NCBI GenBank assembly: GCA_022495005.1 | Contig: JAGYXB010000364.1 | Coordinates: 62,001-126,000 of the forward strand | Direction: 5' to 3' | DNA length: 64,000 nucleotides | From: Rhyacophila brunnea | Lineage: Eukaryota; Arthropoda; Insecta; Trichoptera; Rhyacophilidae | Shown here: positions 21,862-34,243 of the stretch, in pieces | How the letters are laid out: each line of letters begins with the position of its first letter | Position numbering within the stretch: the stretch's first letter is position 1 | Program-made: the position numbers and the translations under genes | Notes under the pieces: generated by a model | What the model saw: the letters and a program-made list of their open reading frames with translations, nothing else | The model's database searches: none | Told to the model about the DNA's origin: nothing

Positions 21862-22611
21862 TAGGGAATCCAATCCCGAGCCAAAATTCTGATCCCGGAA
21901 TTTCGGGATTACAATTTGATAATCCCGGGATTCCGGGACTGGTCCCGAGATTGGCATTTTTTTCCATTGTTAATATAAATTTTTATATTACAAATAACAC
22001 TGATAAAATCGGTTAAAAATAAATCTAGTATAATTAATTATACTATTTAAGACATTTATTGTTAATATTGTATACGTTCAATCTTGAAAATACATAAGTT
22101 TAATGGAGTAAATAATAATGTTATATAAATAATAATGTGAATTTAATATGAGATTGCTATTTCTGATAGTAAAGAATGAATGGGTTAGCAAGATTTAAAA
22201 TAGTAAAGCAAATCATGGTGTACCTATGGCCTTTCCGCTTCATAAATCTAATTAGTCAGCCAAATATGAAACTGCCGTAAAACGTATGAGATCATGGTGG
22301 AATTACTTTGTTAATAGTGCGAAGCATTGTTTTTTTTCCAATCTTTCTTATTTTTATTAATTTATGTGAAAAAAATAAAATGAATCGGCAACTTACACAT
22401 GGGCATAAATCAAACTTCATTCAAACTCAGTTTATTTCTAATGTAGTTATTAGTTATAAAAAGAATTTTTTCTGTTGTATTTTCGTTTTTATTTTATTTT
22501 CCATAAAAATTGATAAAAAAAATCAATTCCGAAAGTTTCGGGATTATGTTATTCAATCCCGGAATTCATAGGTATCGAAAATGGCTTGGAATCCCGGGAT
22601 TGGAATCCCTA
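21862..22611. mobile_element. hAT-like non-autonomous element with GGGATT-rich ends
   Basis: The left end TAGGGAATCCAATCCCGAG and the right end, read inward, TAGGGATTCCAATCCCGGG are terminal inverted repeats. Both ends are crowded with further CCCGGGATT-type inverted motifs. The flanking octamers CTGAGTAT (21854-21861) and GTGGGTAT (22612-22619) match at 6 of 8 positions, consistent with an aged 8-bp hAT target duplication. The AT-rich interior (about 22000-22500) has only short frames, such as 22308-22571, without transposase motifs. About 750 bp in total. Confidence 0.75.
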
Positions 22612-23100
22612 GTGGGTATCTAAATCAATTTTGTAAATACACTGGACATTTTACGTGGATTATGAGAGATTCTTTACAATATGATGAGGTACATTTTATT
22701 AAATACATAATCTAATATTATGTACATATTTGATGCCACAGCACAAGGGTCGTTTTTGAGTTATAACCTGTTATATGTCTTACGATATTATTTACTAAGG
22801 CAGTATTTGATAGGCCGCAGATTTTTAACGGCACACGTTGAATGTAGAGCAAAGCTCTTACTAAAATCGCTGTAATACCGATAATTTTATAAGCGATGCA
22901 GCAGTTACATGAAGTTGAAAACCCCTGAGTTTTAAGCGACAGACGTATCTAAACATTATTTGCAATCTAATGATAGTGAATTCGTCACAAGACTCTTTCG
23001 AATGTCATTGTAACCATTACACACAACATATTATTACACCAAACGCATTTTCAAATGTATTTGTATGTACTTACTACCTACTTATATGATATTATTGTAG
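22612..23100. other. AT-rich sequence, nothing recognised
   Basis: No supported feature. Confidence 0.4.
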
Positions 23101-23597
23101 ATAATTACAAGATAAAAAGAACTTTTTATATACAACGTTTTTAAATTTTCTGTTGAATTATTATGCTCAACATGCTCAAACTTGTACTTGATAATATATG
23201 AAGTAAATAAAATACAAATACACAAACAAACAAATATAGAATACTGAAATATCATTTTGACATTTCATTTTGATTTCCATAGTAACGCACGTAGGTATAT
23301 ATTAATAGTTTAGTTGCTAGGACCACCACCTTAGCAACCAATAATAGTCTTTTACTTTTTACGGATTTTTCTGAAATAACTTTCCATACAAAACAGAATT
23401 AACTGAAAACTAATTCAATTCTGCTTAAATATGGCTAAAAGTATTAAAAGAACGCATGGGCATCGTGTTCTGATATATTCTAAAAGTTTCAAATGTCTAG
23501 CTAGTCGGAAAGTTGGTTAAAAATCGATTGCAAGATTTGTACTGGACAAACAACCACCGGACAAAGAAGAATACGAGCTAAGAAAAACATGGTAAAA
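23101..23597 (+). mobile_element. M1 Tourist-like MITE copy
   Basis: Begins ATAATTACAAGATAAAAAG, holds ATTTCCATAGTAACGCACG, the GTTGCTAGG...TTAGCAACC hairpin, CATACAAAACAGAATTAACT and CTAGCTAGTCGGAAAGTTGG, and ends GAGCTAAGAAAAACATGGTAA. It is one of the fuller copies, with an extra ~60 bp in the left half (AAATACACAAACAAACAAAT) that the 43366 copy lacks. Confidence 0.8.
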
Positions 23598-23859
23598 TAC
23601 AAATTAAAATAATATATTATATGGGTTTAATGTCGAACTAATAATTTACAATATATTTATAATATATTATAATATTTAAGTATTATAATTATTTATTAAA
23701 ATCATACAGGAAATTTTCAGTCACGCTTGATATTCCAATTTTGAAATACACTATTTCTACAAAATATTCGACAACAGATTTTTTAAAAATGTATAGAATC
23801 GAACAACTTACTATCGGTAAAGGCTAAGTGGTAGCAAAAAAATATTTACCGCATAACCA

Positions 23860-24030
23860 ATAGGTATAATATTTGTAACGTAACGCTTGGTAAGTCAAGG
23901 GTCTCGAGTTCGAATCGCGTTTCAATATGTGTTTGGCATCCAGAGCATGGACTTAATTGGGTTAAGCAAGTGGTTAGCATCCATTTCTTGTTACAAAAAA
24001 ACTGTTAAGGAACCTATTTGTAAGATGGCC
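23860..24030 (+). repeat. tRNA-derived SINE, family A, degenerate copy
   Basis: Contains a B-box-like CGAGTTCGAATCGCG, then CAGAGCATGGACTTAATTGGG, AAGCAAGTGGTTAGCATCC and ATTTCTTGTTACAAAAAAAC, the family A order. The A-box end is poorly kept. Confidence 0.6.
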
Positions 24031-24465
24031 AAGATTCTACATCGAATCAAAGAGACAAAAAAATCCGTCCGTTATTAATCGGATGAAATAAAAGGTAGGG
24101 TGTCAAATATTATAAATTGATCTCGAGAGAGCAAAATATAAAATAAATAATAATAAAAAGTATTTTAGTATATAAGTACTCAATTATTAAAATTATGTAT
24201 TTTTTACTCAGTATTATATTATTTTTTTGTCACTAACAGAATATTATTGTTTTCTTATAAATCCATCTTACATTATTATTTTTAGGTTTCTGTATCTCGA
24301 TCTTTGACCTTTTTGAATAATCACTCAATTTTCTCAAAATGTAGACTAAATAAAAGTTTAAAAAACTACCTACGTTTATAATTATTTTTAGTAAAAAAGT
24401 GACACCTGACCTTTTACTTTTGATGTATATATTATATTGTTTAGAATAATCAAACTATTCCATAA

Positions 24466-24945
24466 ATAATTACGAGATAAAAAGAACTTTTTATGTACCA
24501 CGTTTTTAAATGTTCTATTAAATCATATAAACTTGACAATTCTATGTATTAATAAATACTTTTACTGCTGTACTGTAATACTGAATAAATATTATAGAAT
24601 ACAGAAATGTCATTTTGATATTTCATATTGATTTCCATAGTAACGCACGTATATATTAATAATTTAGTTACTAGGACCCACTTAGCAACCAATAATAGTG
24701 AGTAGTAAATATTACTTTTAAAGATTTTTTCCGAAACATACAAAACAGAATTAACTGAAAATGAATTCAATTCTGCTTAAAAATGGCCAAAAGTATTAAA
24801 AGAATTCATTGTCGTCTTGTTCTGATATATTCTAAATGTTTTAAATGTCTAGCTAGTCAGAAAGTTAGCAAAAAATCTTGGACAAACAAGAAAAAATCTG
24901 TACCGGACAAACAAGAATACGAGCTAATAAAAACGTGGTAATAAA
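24466..24945 (+). mobile_element. M1 Tourist-like MITE copy
   Basis: Begins ATAATTACGAGATAAAAAG and ends AACGTGGTAATAA, with the same internal landmarks as the other copies. TAA flanks both ends. The left half contains AATTCTATGTATTAATAAAT, shared only with the 51435 copy, which defines a subfamily. Confidence 0.8.
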
Positions 24946-25829
24946 ATATAGTCTCAGATTAGTTAATTTAAATTAAATATAATCAGTAAAAAAGTATATA
25001 TTTTAGAATAGTAATGCATAATATAGTGATGAAATGTATGTTCATTCCAATTAAAATATTCACTGATCATCCCCTTAATAACATTACTAAGCAAAAAGCA
25101 GATTTGATACAATCTTCTACTTATGTAGTGAAAAATATTCATCGTATTGCATTGTACATTCTACAATATGCTAATAGGATACAGTTAGCACCCGATCCTC
25201 TCATATTGTAATTGTGATCCTTTGTAAATGTCTACTTGTAGAGAGATACAAACAGATATAGCATATGCGTGTATCTTTAGCAAAGCGTTACAAACAGAAA
25301 TTTATTCAAATAAAAAAAAACTATCGCTGTTGATTGTATATTGTATTATTGATTAAATTTTGTATTGCAATACAGTATGTACTAGCTATGGTTATACAGG
25401 GTATTCCAATTATATTGCAACGCGATTCTAATGCAACTCGGTGAAGACAAGAGAATAAGAAAACTACAGATAAATGTTTCAATTAAATTTTCTGTAGCTA
25501 TTTTTTGTTAAATGTACCATACAGCAATGTACAGTATAAGGAAAGATCTGTTAGAAAGACAAGCAAAAGAAACTAAATAATGTTCTAAATGGTTTTAAAA
25601 TGCTTTCAAAATACTATTGCAAAAATTATACAATTTGGACCAAATGAAATTCGGTCACACACTCATGAGCATCATCATGACATCTCTGGAGTACTGCACA
25701 TTTCTGTATACTTACTTGTTTTGTTCCCTACAACTTTTGTACGTATGATAGGATTTTTTTTAATAAATTCCTTCACCTCATCAGTTTTAGCTCGTACTTT
25801 TCTGATCTGACACATTGACTGTCCTAAAC
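24946..25829. other. AT-rich sequence, nothing firmly recognised
   Basis: Includes ATACAGGGTATTCCAATTAT at about 25396, a motif often seen at ends of insect repeats. No second end or copy was found, so I leave it unassigned. Confidence 0.4.
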
Positions 25830-26200
25830 AAATTATCCTTTCTGGACGTCTATCAAGTCTGCCCGAGACCAACCCGGGAGATGCACATTTTCCAACGTGG
25901 GTCCAAAGATATTTCGGAGTATTTTGCGCTCGAAGACAGCTAATTTGTTTTCCTCGTTTTGAGTTAAGCACCAAGTCTCACAACCATAAGTGACCACTGG
26001 CCTTATAATGGTTTTATATATTAGAAGTTTATTTCTTCGGCCTAGAATTTTCGACCCCACCAGTCGCTTGCAGGCATGCCAGCATTTATTCCCGGAGATA
26101 AGGCGGGTTGTTATCTCCTCTGCCGTCTTATTTTAGGTATTTAGACTGGATCCGAGATACGTGAACTTTTCCACACCTTCATATGCATGATGTCTTATGT
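25830..26200 (-). pseudogene. RTE-type reverse transcriptase C-terminal fragment
   Basis: The minus strand from about 26190 gives EKFTYLGSSLNT, a stop, NKTAEEITTRLISGNKCWHA and then an open frame (26060-25833) with LLIYKTIIRPVVTYGCETWC and ERKILRNIFGPTLEN. The order YLGS, N-x-I-x-x-R-L, LIYKTIIRPV-TYG-ETW and ERKILRRIFGP marks the end of the reverse transcriptase and the connection region of insect RTE-type LINEs. The frame then diverges, and the WAGH and RPRGRP blocks are missing. A better-preserved relative is at 61760-62455. Confidence 0.82.
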
Positions 26201-27255
26201 TTATATTCTTCAGCGGTACCTGATCGCGTGTGCTGAACATATACTTAGTTTTTTACTGGTTTATTTACAGCCCAGCGTTTTCTGCTTTTATTTTCATAGT
26301 GCCACCATGGTCGATCATCCTCTGTTCGCTCTATGGCGCTCAATAATAATTTTTCTAAAATATTCACACAGTTATCTAATTTTATGTATATTTTATAAAA
26401 TACGTGTATTAGATTTTTGTTATTATGGCCTATCTACCTCGGACGGTCAAATTATTTTTTTCACAAGACAGAGCGATAACTTTGCTGATTTCATGAACCG
26501 GAAGGGCGCTTCGGTGTGTTTCGGTTCATTTCGACCCGGATATTGATCATACTTTAATACCGAAAGACCTCAACTATTATTATTCGCAAAATCGTAAATT
26601 GCCTTCAAACTTCATTCAACTAAATGATGATTCGAGTAAATATCCTTTTAATATTTACCAAGCATTCAGTGTAAAATCTGAAACATCCTCGATACGGGAA
26701 TTAATGGGGAAATTAATTTAACCTGAGCGGACCTGCGATGTTTGATTAAAGGGGGAGTATTGGTTCACCATTCGGGGGGTTAAAAAGCCATCGCGTCACG
26801 CGCATAATTAGATCGAATCCGATGAAACGAACTGTATTTCAGTTTGTATTATTATCTCTTGATGAGACGACTTTGAGTGGTGCTACTCAAAATAGGGGTT
26901 GAAAATCTAATGCCAATATAAAATTCATTTTATTTTTTTTCAAAGTCAAAACACGATTTATTTATTTGTTTTTTTCTAATAAATACGCGTCTTATCTGGA
27001 GAGAAACTTTTTAATAGGTACGCTGTACAGCAATTTTGTTCGTAGAATAAATCTGGCTGATGTGTAACAAAAAACTGTCACAACTGATTTGAAAATATAA
27101 TAATATAACACTCCCATAGTAAGGGCTGTGCCAGGCGGAGGTGTTGGGTGCGCGCAACTCTAAGGGTAGGATTCTGGGGGCGGAAAATTTCCGAATAAAT
27201 CGAATTTAATATAATATTATGTCGTTATCATAATATTGTAACAAAAACGAAAGTC
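26201..27255. other. AT-rich sequence with a GC-richer patch
   Basis: No gene. A patch at about 26700-26900 (GGGGGAGTATTGGTTCACC, then TCGGGGGGTTAAAAAGCC) is less AT-rich than its surroundings but matches nothing I recognise. The open frame at 26187-26546 has no motif. Confidence 0.4.
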
Positions 27256-27859
27256 ATGTTCAACTGCCTTGCGGGCCAAAAAAAGATCCTCGTCAATGGC
27301 ACTCAGCTCGAACAGATGAAAAGCTACATCTATCTGGGACAACAAGTATCTATAGATGAATGTATATTTGATGAAATTGTTTGCAGAGTAAAGCAAGGCT
27401 GGAGTGCTTTTGGCCGCCTGAATAATGTCTTCAAAAGTGACCTTCCACTGTGCCTAAAGCACAAAGTGTTCAACCAGTGTGTGCTTCCCATGATCACATA
27501 TGCGTGTGAAACATGGACCCTAAGTAAAAGAGAGATCCAGAAACTTAGACTAGCACAATGTTGTATGGAGAGGTGCATGCTGGGCATAACGCGAAAGGAC
27601 AAAAAGAGGAATGAGTGGATAAGGAAGCAGACAAGGGTTTGCGATGTAATAGAGTTTATTAAAAGCCTTAAATGGAGATGGGCTGGACAATCTTTGGACA
27701 AATCTAGTCATCCAGTGGTATCCAAGAAGTATAAAACGTCCGCAAGGTAGACCTAGAGGCCGCTGGATCGATGAAATGATAAAATTCTGCGGAAGTTCGT
27801 GGCAACGCAATGCACAGGACCGAGAGAAGTGGAAGCAGCTTGAAGAGGCCTTCATCTAG
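27256..27859 (+). pseudogene. RTE-type reverse transcriptase C-terminal segment, one frameshift
   Basis: The open frame from 27256 includes SYIYLGQQVSIDECIFDEI, KQGWSAFGRLNNVFKSDLPL, QCVLPMITYACETWTLS and KSLKWRWAGQ, the standard tail of an RTE-type reverse transcriptase. After RWAG (about 27690) the frame shifts. The next frame supplies PQGRPRGRWIDEMIKF and DREKWKQLEEAFI, ending with a stop at 27857-27859. The element then ends in a TGATGATGATGG-type microsatellite (about 27875-27899), the normal short-repeat tail of RTE LINEs. The piece starts abruptly, so it is 5'-truncated as most LINE insertions are. A 90-bp relative is at 37125-37215. Confidence 0.86.
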
Positions 27860-28640
27860 CTGTGGATAGATTCAGGCTGATGATGATGGTGATGATCATA
27901 ATATTAAAAATATATAAAATTCATTTACCTTAACTGAATTTTATGTTAAGCAAGTTGAAGTACGTTGTTATAACATAATAATATGTTGCATACTGCCAAA
28001 GATCGGCATACAATGATGTTAAATAGAAGAATACACACAGAGTCACAGTTTGACATAATGCTTTTACAAAATCAATTTCAATATTCTCCCTAATAAATGT
28101 ACTATCTATATTAGAGTATATGCTTCATAACTTTGCATTACGGCTCAAGTATAAAAATTATGTGATATATTTTAAAAATATTTGTTTACATAATATCTAT
28201 CTATTTATTTACACATATTACTCGTAATACAAGTGAATATCATTTCATTTAATTTTATGCCAGGTAATCAGGCAAAGAGGCGTTTCAGTACAGTAAAAAA
28301 TGCAGTTATAAAACGTATACTTTACATGTGCTAATAAAACAATATTATTTCATTATTACTAATACAAAGATTTTTTTATTAATAATATTATATTCTATTA
28401 AATATCAATTTTTGTGAGATTTTTATTTGGGGCCACGAAAAAAATTCACTTTCCCTGTATACCGTCAAGTAAAAGACGTTAACATACACTGCTTCTTAGG
28501 GACTTGAAGTAAAGTAAATGGCCCCACCAAACCACAGCCGCCCCGCACCACACCCGGTATGAATCGGGCGTATCACGAGATTCTTCGTTTTGATGTGAAG
28601 CATCATTATTTTATGTCTCAGGAGCAGTTATCCCAGACTA
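27860..28640. other. LINE microsatellite tail, then AT-rich sequence
   Basis: After the (TGATG)n tail nothing is recognised. A GC-richer stretch lies at about 28520-28570. Confidence 0.4.
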
Positions 28641-28931
28641 AAGTCACCATGCACTCAAATCGCACCCTCGCAACTAAACCGCCACAAGTCCAAATTTACG
28701 TGTTTTGAGTTAATTACTACGTTTCATTGTCTATCGTTCATAGTATATGTACCGAAAATTTCATATCTTTATGTCATCAAATTCTAGTCAAAACTTCATT
28801 CAATATCTAAACATATTTCAAAAACACAGTACAAAAATGCGAAAGGTAAAAACTTCAAAGCTGATTTTCTCTGTTTGACGTTTTTTGGATTGTATCAGTT
28901 TAGTTGCGATGGTGCTGAATGTGCTTTGACT
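28641..28931. mobile_element. Possible MITE with ~35-bp inverted ends
   Basis: The left arm AGTCACCATGCACTCAAATC continues GCACCCTCGCAACTAAAC. The right arm, on the opposite strand, reads AGTCAAAGCACATTCAGCAC then CATCGCAACTAAAC. The arms match over most of about 35 bp, and the 290-bp interior is AT-rich and non-coding. I could not define a target duplication or find a second copy, so this remains a candidate. Confidence 0.5.
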
Positions 28932-29280
28932 GAATTTAGATGACTTGCTGAGGTACCCATGGGAGAGATAAGCACGTAGAAGCAATATTAAAAATTGTAG
29001 TAAGTAACAAATTATAGCTAATACAAAACTGCCGACTTTATAGGGACTAGGGGTGTTTTAGTCATTGTATAGTAAGAAAAAAATGAAACACCATGTAGAT
29101 ATTACTTGTTATTAGTAGTGTGATAGCGGTTAGTAAGGAGTTGAAATGTTTTGATAAAACCATCGTTTATTTATCAAATCTAGTTTATGTAAACTGGAGA
29201 GTCTTACATAAGCAAGTAAACATAATAAGCTTATTCTATAAGCTTATTAGGTTTACTTGTATACCTATAATCTTATTTTA
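28932..29280. other. AT-rich sequence, nothing recognised
   Basis: No supported feature. Confidence 0.4.
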
Positions 29281-29905
29281 GAACGCGTCTAGAAGAAATT
29301 TCTTCGATGTCTTTATTTAAAGACATTTAACTATTTTCCTTTCAATAATTCGTCAAATGATTATTTTCCGACTGTTTTTCTACAAGGCATGCTTACTTTT
29401 TACTCTCTTGAATCTCGTCGGCCTCTTCTTCTCTTGAAACACTTTTACTTGTTAGCGCGAGGGATGGTTTCCAATCCTGGTGTCCTAATAAATTTGAATT
29501 TACATGCGCCTGCCAATTACCTACGTGGTCGCAGCCATGATTTATTCTGGATCGGAACCATTTCCTCGTGTCAAGTCTATCCACCTAGGCACCATTAGCG
29601 AGAGGTGCAAGAGTGGTAAATGCGCTCCCTAAAGACATAGACATTTTCAGTGATGTACTTTGCATTTTGTTTTTGAAACTTTATTTTTCTGTGTAAAATT
29701 GAATGTTTTTTGTTTACAAAATTTTATTTTTCTGTATTAAATTTTATTGTACTTAAGTAAGTTTTGATTTAATTTGTTTTTCTGTTATTATTATTATTAT
29801 ATTCTATATTGTAATATCTGTTATAATGTAAATCTCATGTTGTGTACGTCTTGAATTTAGATTTGTTATGTCCACAATGTTTTGTATTCTTAAATAAATA
29901 ATATT
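29281..29905 (+). pseudogene. Jockey-like LINE 3' fragment (uninterrupted copy)
   Basis: Homologous to 13540-14705 without the insertion. The open part 29389-29598 gives MLTFYSLESRRPLLLLKHFY and ARGMVSNPGVLINLNLHAP. Upstream, GAAGAAATTTCTTCGATGTC precedes it, as in the other copies. The element continues through CATGTTGTGTACGTCTTGAA to an (AAAT)-type tail at about 29905. Reading frames are broken, so it is inactive. A third relative is on the minus strand at 45480-45914. Confidence 0.8.
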
Positions 29906-32119
29906 ATATGCTGATCGTTGCTGAGTCGTAAATACATCAAAATTGGGCTAAATTATAAATATTTTGTAAAAAACGTATTTACGAATCTCGTTCCTGGATA
30001 TAAATTTTACGATACAACACGTTTGGGAGCGCTTAAATTTGTAGTTGGTATATGGAATAAAAAAACATACAATTTGTTAGTTGTAGTATAGAAGAAGTTC
30101 ATAAATCGTGAAGGAGGGGGTAGGTAACCTTTGGAAGGATCGCATCGTAAATAGTAGAGTCCGGAAAATCGTATATCACGTGATGAATTTTCACTGTCAC
30201 CAGACGAATACCTACAGTTGATAAAGTGCCAACACTTTTCTTATATCTGGATTCAACTTCGTCGGTATTGTATGGAAAGAAAGGACCTCGGGGGAAAATA
30301 TTATTTCGAATATTCGAATTTTAAAATACGTTATATTATAATATATTCAAAAAACGTTATGAAAAATCTAATATGGCTTCGTACGCCAAAAACAGAATAA
30401 TGATAATAATGTATAAATATACATCGATTCATTTTCTTTTCAATTTTGCGTTGCGCTGTTCAAACCTCTGTTATGATAAAATTTTAATTTTAGGATAGAA
30501 GAGTCAAAAATCTGCTGTATAAACACCGTAACTAATGTAGATTTTTATTTTGTTTATGTCTGTGAATAGTTTGCGTTTCTAAACCATGGGCCATGATACT
30601 GAGTAATAGTTCGATCTTTCATCAAAACTAAGTTTTTTGTTATTGATCGGTAGGATACAGTGGCAAAGACTCCATACTAGGCGATTATTTAAAGCCTACC
30701 TTCTTAAGAAAAATAATTTTTATTGACATAGGTATTTGTATATTTAACCACTTCATTATTTTATGTTCTATAAAAATAATTTACTTTTCCAAGGAGAGAT
30801 GTCGTATATGAAGGAATGTATTACAGTATTACACAGTTACAAAACAATCTGCAAAGGTATTAAAAAATATACCACAGCGCGCCATCTATCTTGACATAAA
30901 TAAAGGTCTGATTATGTGTGAAATAATTCTGAATTTTTTTCGTATGGACTTTACGTCTCGTAACCTTCGCAAGTCTGTAGAATTGTATGAAATAAGGTAA
31001 GCTCCTCTCGCAGAGCCTAAAACATTCGCGCATAATATTGTTATCATGACTGCGCACTTTGGCCAAAATCATTAATAATTAGATAATTAAATAAAAAAAA
31101 ATCTACGGCGTTTAATCGAATATTAATAAATACGTATAGATTGTTTCTAAAAATAAAAAGAAATTTTATCTAATGATTTTTGATGGGTATAAATGTGTTG
31201 AAAAATACGTTTTTAAAGACATCGCTCATTTTTATGTCGTCAGTGAGTTTTTGAAGTTTCATTGAATTAGTGTGTCGTTGTCATTTATTAGTGTATTCAT
31301 TAGTAGTTAATATCATATTATCTTATTATTTCTCTATAGTCTTATTATAGTATACCTGACAAGTGTGTTCTTTTTATCAGATGTCCATAGCCTACCTTTT
31401 TCCAAAAGTCACCCTTCGCCACTGGTAGGATATCTGGAATGGTCAAGAGCTGAAGCTCTATTAATAAATTTGAACACTTATATTAATGGTGATAGTATGA
31501 GTAAATAGTAAAAATTAAACAAAAAACTAGTCACAGTGCAATCGGTTAAGCTTTAATAGATACAATAGCTTCCGATTCCGTTTGATTTAATGTATGCCTA
31601 AAAGTTCTACAGGGAAACCAATAATAAATTACGGTAATACAAAATACTTCATTTTAAGATTGGTGTATTATTTAACTAAATTTTATAAGCTCTACCATTT
31701 GGTCAATGCAAACTTTTAAAATAATTTTAGTTTTAGATAGGTAATAATTTTTTTATATTTTAATTATTCTAGATAATATTATATCACTTTTGCACCAACG
31801 ATTGACCGAAAACCGCATGAATTGTTTAATTAGTGAAACTATTAGCATAAGTAAATTAATAACCTATTTGATAAACGAAAATTGTTATTGTCTATGCCAC
31901 AGATTAATAAGATAGATATCTAAAAACCATCGCCATGGAACAAGGTTTTGAAGCAAGGTATTTTATGTCGGACACGCCATAAAAACCCGATTCAAAAATC
32001 CGCCGACAGTCCGCAAATATTTAAAGCACGTTACATCATTGTGACAAACTTTAATGCATATTATTATGATACTGACGTAACTATTGAAAATAACATATTA
32101 TTTAACACGTGTTTAAGTT
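29906..32119. other. AT-rich sequence, nothing recognised
   Basis: About 2.2 kb. Short frames (30218-30400, 30860-31072 minus, 31948-32157) carry no recognisable motif. Confidence 0.4.
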
Positions 32120-32235
32120 TATCACATATTTTTCAACACTCGGACCCAATAGGTTGAGCAAGTGGCCAACATACATTTATCGTAAAAACCAAAATCTGTT
32201 AATACAAACCTCTACTCTGCAGAGATCCTACACCT
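32120..32235 (+). repeat. tRNA-derived SINE, family A, 5'-truncated copy
   Basis: Keeps the body and tail order CACTCGGACCCAATAGGTTG, AGCAAGTGGCCAACATACAT, AAAATCTGTTAATACAAACC and TCTACTCTGCAGAG. The tRNA-like head is missing. Confidence 0.65.
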
Positions 32236-32578
32236 CACCTCAATACTACAACTAAATAACTTGATTTTCACTGTTTTTGAGATAGCTATTGAATATTATG
32301 ATTTTACATATTCTTCTCTACAAAATGATAAGACTAGTTAAGTAAGTTATTGGGAACCGTATTAATTTTGTGTTTGAAAATATTAGATAACTTTAAAACC
32401 ATAAATGCGTTAAATAAATAAAATAATAAGACTAACACAATTTTCCATCTTTATATTAAACAATAATTATAGCCTAGATTTATGTTAATCAGGTAGTAAA
32501 GTTTAAATTTCATTTTCCTAACAATGACCAAATCAAAGTTATCTAATTGTAATATTGAGGTGACGATATGATTTTATT
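32236..32578. other. AT-rich sequence, nothing recognised
   Basis: No supported feature. Confidence 0.4.
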
Positions 32579-32606
32579 AAGATCGGACATGGTCAAAAGA
32601 AGAAGG
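32579..32606 (+). repeat. Isolated SINE family A 3' end
   Basis: AGATCGGACATGGTCAAAAG followed by AAG is identical in form to the 3' end of family A copies (compare the inverse GACCATGTCCGATC at 54408 and 63930). Only this end is present, next to the LINE fragment on its right. Confidence 0.5.
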
Positions 32607-33055
32607 GAAAAAAAAGAAAATAGTTTATGCAATAAATACGTCTTCCCTTTCTTTCTTCTTCTTCTTTCACCATGTGACGACCAAGCATTGGGGCACAGGG
32701 CAAGCACAAGTTCGCGCCACTTTCCTCGATCCATCGCCAAATCTTGCGCCTCCCACCATTCCAGACATGCAGTGCGTAGATCGCTTTTGTAGCAACGCTG
32801 CAGGGTGAAGGAGGGCCGGCCACGATGACGAAGCCTTTGAGGCTTTGCCACAAAGGTACGAAGTGTCGCACTCTTTGGCGGCATCCGGAACACATGTTCC
32901 AGCCACGTAAAACGTTTCTTCGTGATTATCTCAATCACCGAAGGCTGCTGTGTCTGCTCACGAACTCGAGTGTTTGTAACGCGGTCGTACCAATTTACCT
33001 TTAAGCTACGGCGGAGACCCTTGAAGCTTAGATAGAAGATGCCATGTCTCACGGC
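32607..33055 (-). pseudogene. LINE C-terminal region (RTE-type), truncated
   Basis: The minus-strand frame from 33052 reads NWYDRVTNTRVREQTQQPSV, EIITKKRFTWLEHVFRMPP, VAKPQRLRHRGRPSFTLQR and AMDRGKWRELVLALCPN. This is the order after the reverse transcriptase in insect LINEs of this type: an RV.N..V block, a WLGHV.RM block, a GRP block, and a final DR-x-x-W. The residue E replaces the usual G in WLGH. Upstream sequence is lost, and the 3' end passes into GAA-rich sequence near 32660, a short tail like those at 490 and 62446. Not functional. Confidence 0.78.
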
Positions 33056-33691
33056 TATACATGAGCACAGGTAGCACGCACGTGTTGAACAAACGACATT
33101 TTGGTCCTCACAAAATACAGCCTTGACCTCTATGTGACTTCAAGTTGGCTGAATGCAGACCCCGGCATACCCATGCAGATTGCAAGCTCACAATAAACAC
33201 GTAATCAACAAAAATTAAATACGAAAAAGTACAAAATAAAAATCGATAAAAATGTTCAACGACAATTCTTCTCATCTATATAACACAAGTGAGTTTGGTT
33301 TTTATTATCCCTGTATTGTCTTTAGGACAAGGAATACAAACAGAATATAAGAAACAGGGAAAACGGCAACGCAGTAAAGTGATCTTTCCTTTCGATTGTT
33401 TGAACATTACTCGGGAGCGACGTCTTTGATTTCGCACATTCCAACAAGAAGATGACAGAAAACCAATTTATGTTTATTTCATCCGGATTTGTCTTTTGTG
33501 TGCGCTTTTACATTTACCACAAAAAAACATTCATCGAAATCGAATCGAAAATTCAAATTCACTTATATTATACCCGTACTCGAGCAAAGACGACAAATTC
33601 TAATTTAAAATATTCACAATATTATGGCAATAAAGAATACAATAAAAATATTAATGAACCATTGATTGACAGCCACGATAACCTGGCAGTA
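33056..33691. other. AT-rich sequence, nothing recognised
   Basis: No supported feature. The frame at 33452-33703 lacks motifs and runs into the SINE. Confidence 0.4.
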
Positions 33692-33845
33692 ACTTTTACG
33701 TAAAGATTTATGATGTGGTAGGTTCCGGGTTTGAATTCCGAGTCTGGAAAAGTCACGTGACCCAGAGTTTACGTCTATTTGGTGGAAAAAATGGCTCACA
33801 TCCATTTCTTGTAAAAGCCAAACCTGTTCATACTTCTTACGAGTA
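33692..33845 (+). repeat. tRNA-derived SINE, family A, degenerate copy
   Basis: Contains a B-box-like GGTTCCGGGTTTGAATTCCG, AGTCTGGAAAAGTCACGTG, then GGCTCACATCCATTTCTTG and AAAGCCAAACCTGTTCATAC. The order is that of family A, with many substitutions. Confidence 0.6.
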
Positions 33846-33867
33846 GAGAATTATGTTAGTTACATAC

Positions 33868-34243
33868 TTAAGGCTATACTTCAGCTGATGCATGGTCTAA
33901 AAAGATCGTGACTACGCAACGCGCAGATTGTGCAAACGACGCGTGACGAACAAAACATAATTTGTCATAAAAATTCAACATGCGTCCATTTAATGTTATG
34001 TTTATTGTTATTTAAGTAATACCTAATAATAATATATTCATTGACATGTTTTGTTTTTCGAGTAAATACGTAACGTTTTTTAGTCATCTTTACACGATTT
34101 AAGAATTAATTCCTCCGATACCATCACAAAACAAATTGACGTGCTCACAGGTCAACTATCGCTCTCCGATTGGCAACGCGTGTGAAATTACGTCCCACCT
34201 ACTGTTGAAAATTATTTTCCGTTTCACTGAAGTATGTTGTTAA
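33868..34243. mobile_element. TTAA-flanked MITE (copy 1)
   Basis: Starts TTAAGGCTATACTTCAGCTG and ends CACTGAAGTATGTTGTTAA. The ends share an inverted ATACTTCAG, and TTAA is present at both borders, the target site used by piggyBac-type transposases. A copy at 52346-52739 is similar across the whole length (AAATTCAACATGCGTCCATT, then CATCACAAAACAAATTGACG) and stops at TTAA on both sides. No coding capacity. The terminal bases are unlike canonical piggyBac CCC ends, so the superfamily is tentative. Confidence 0.72.
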
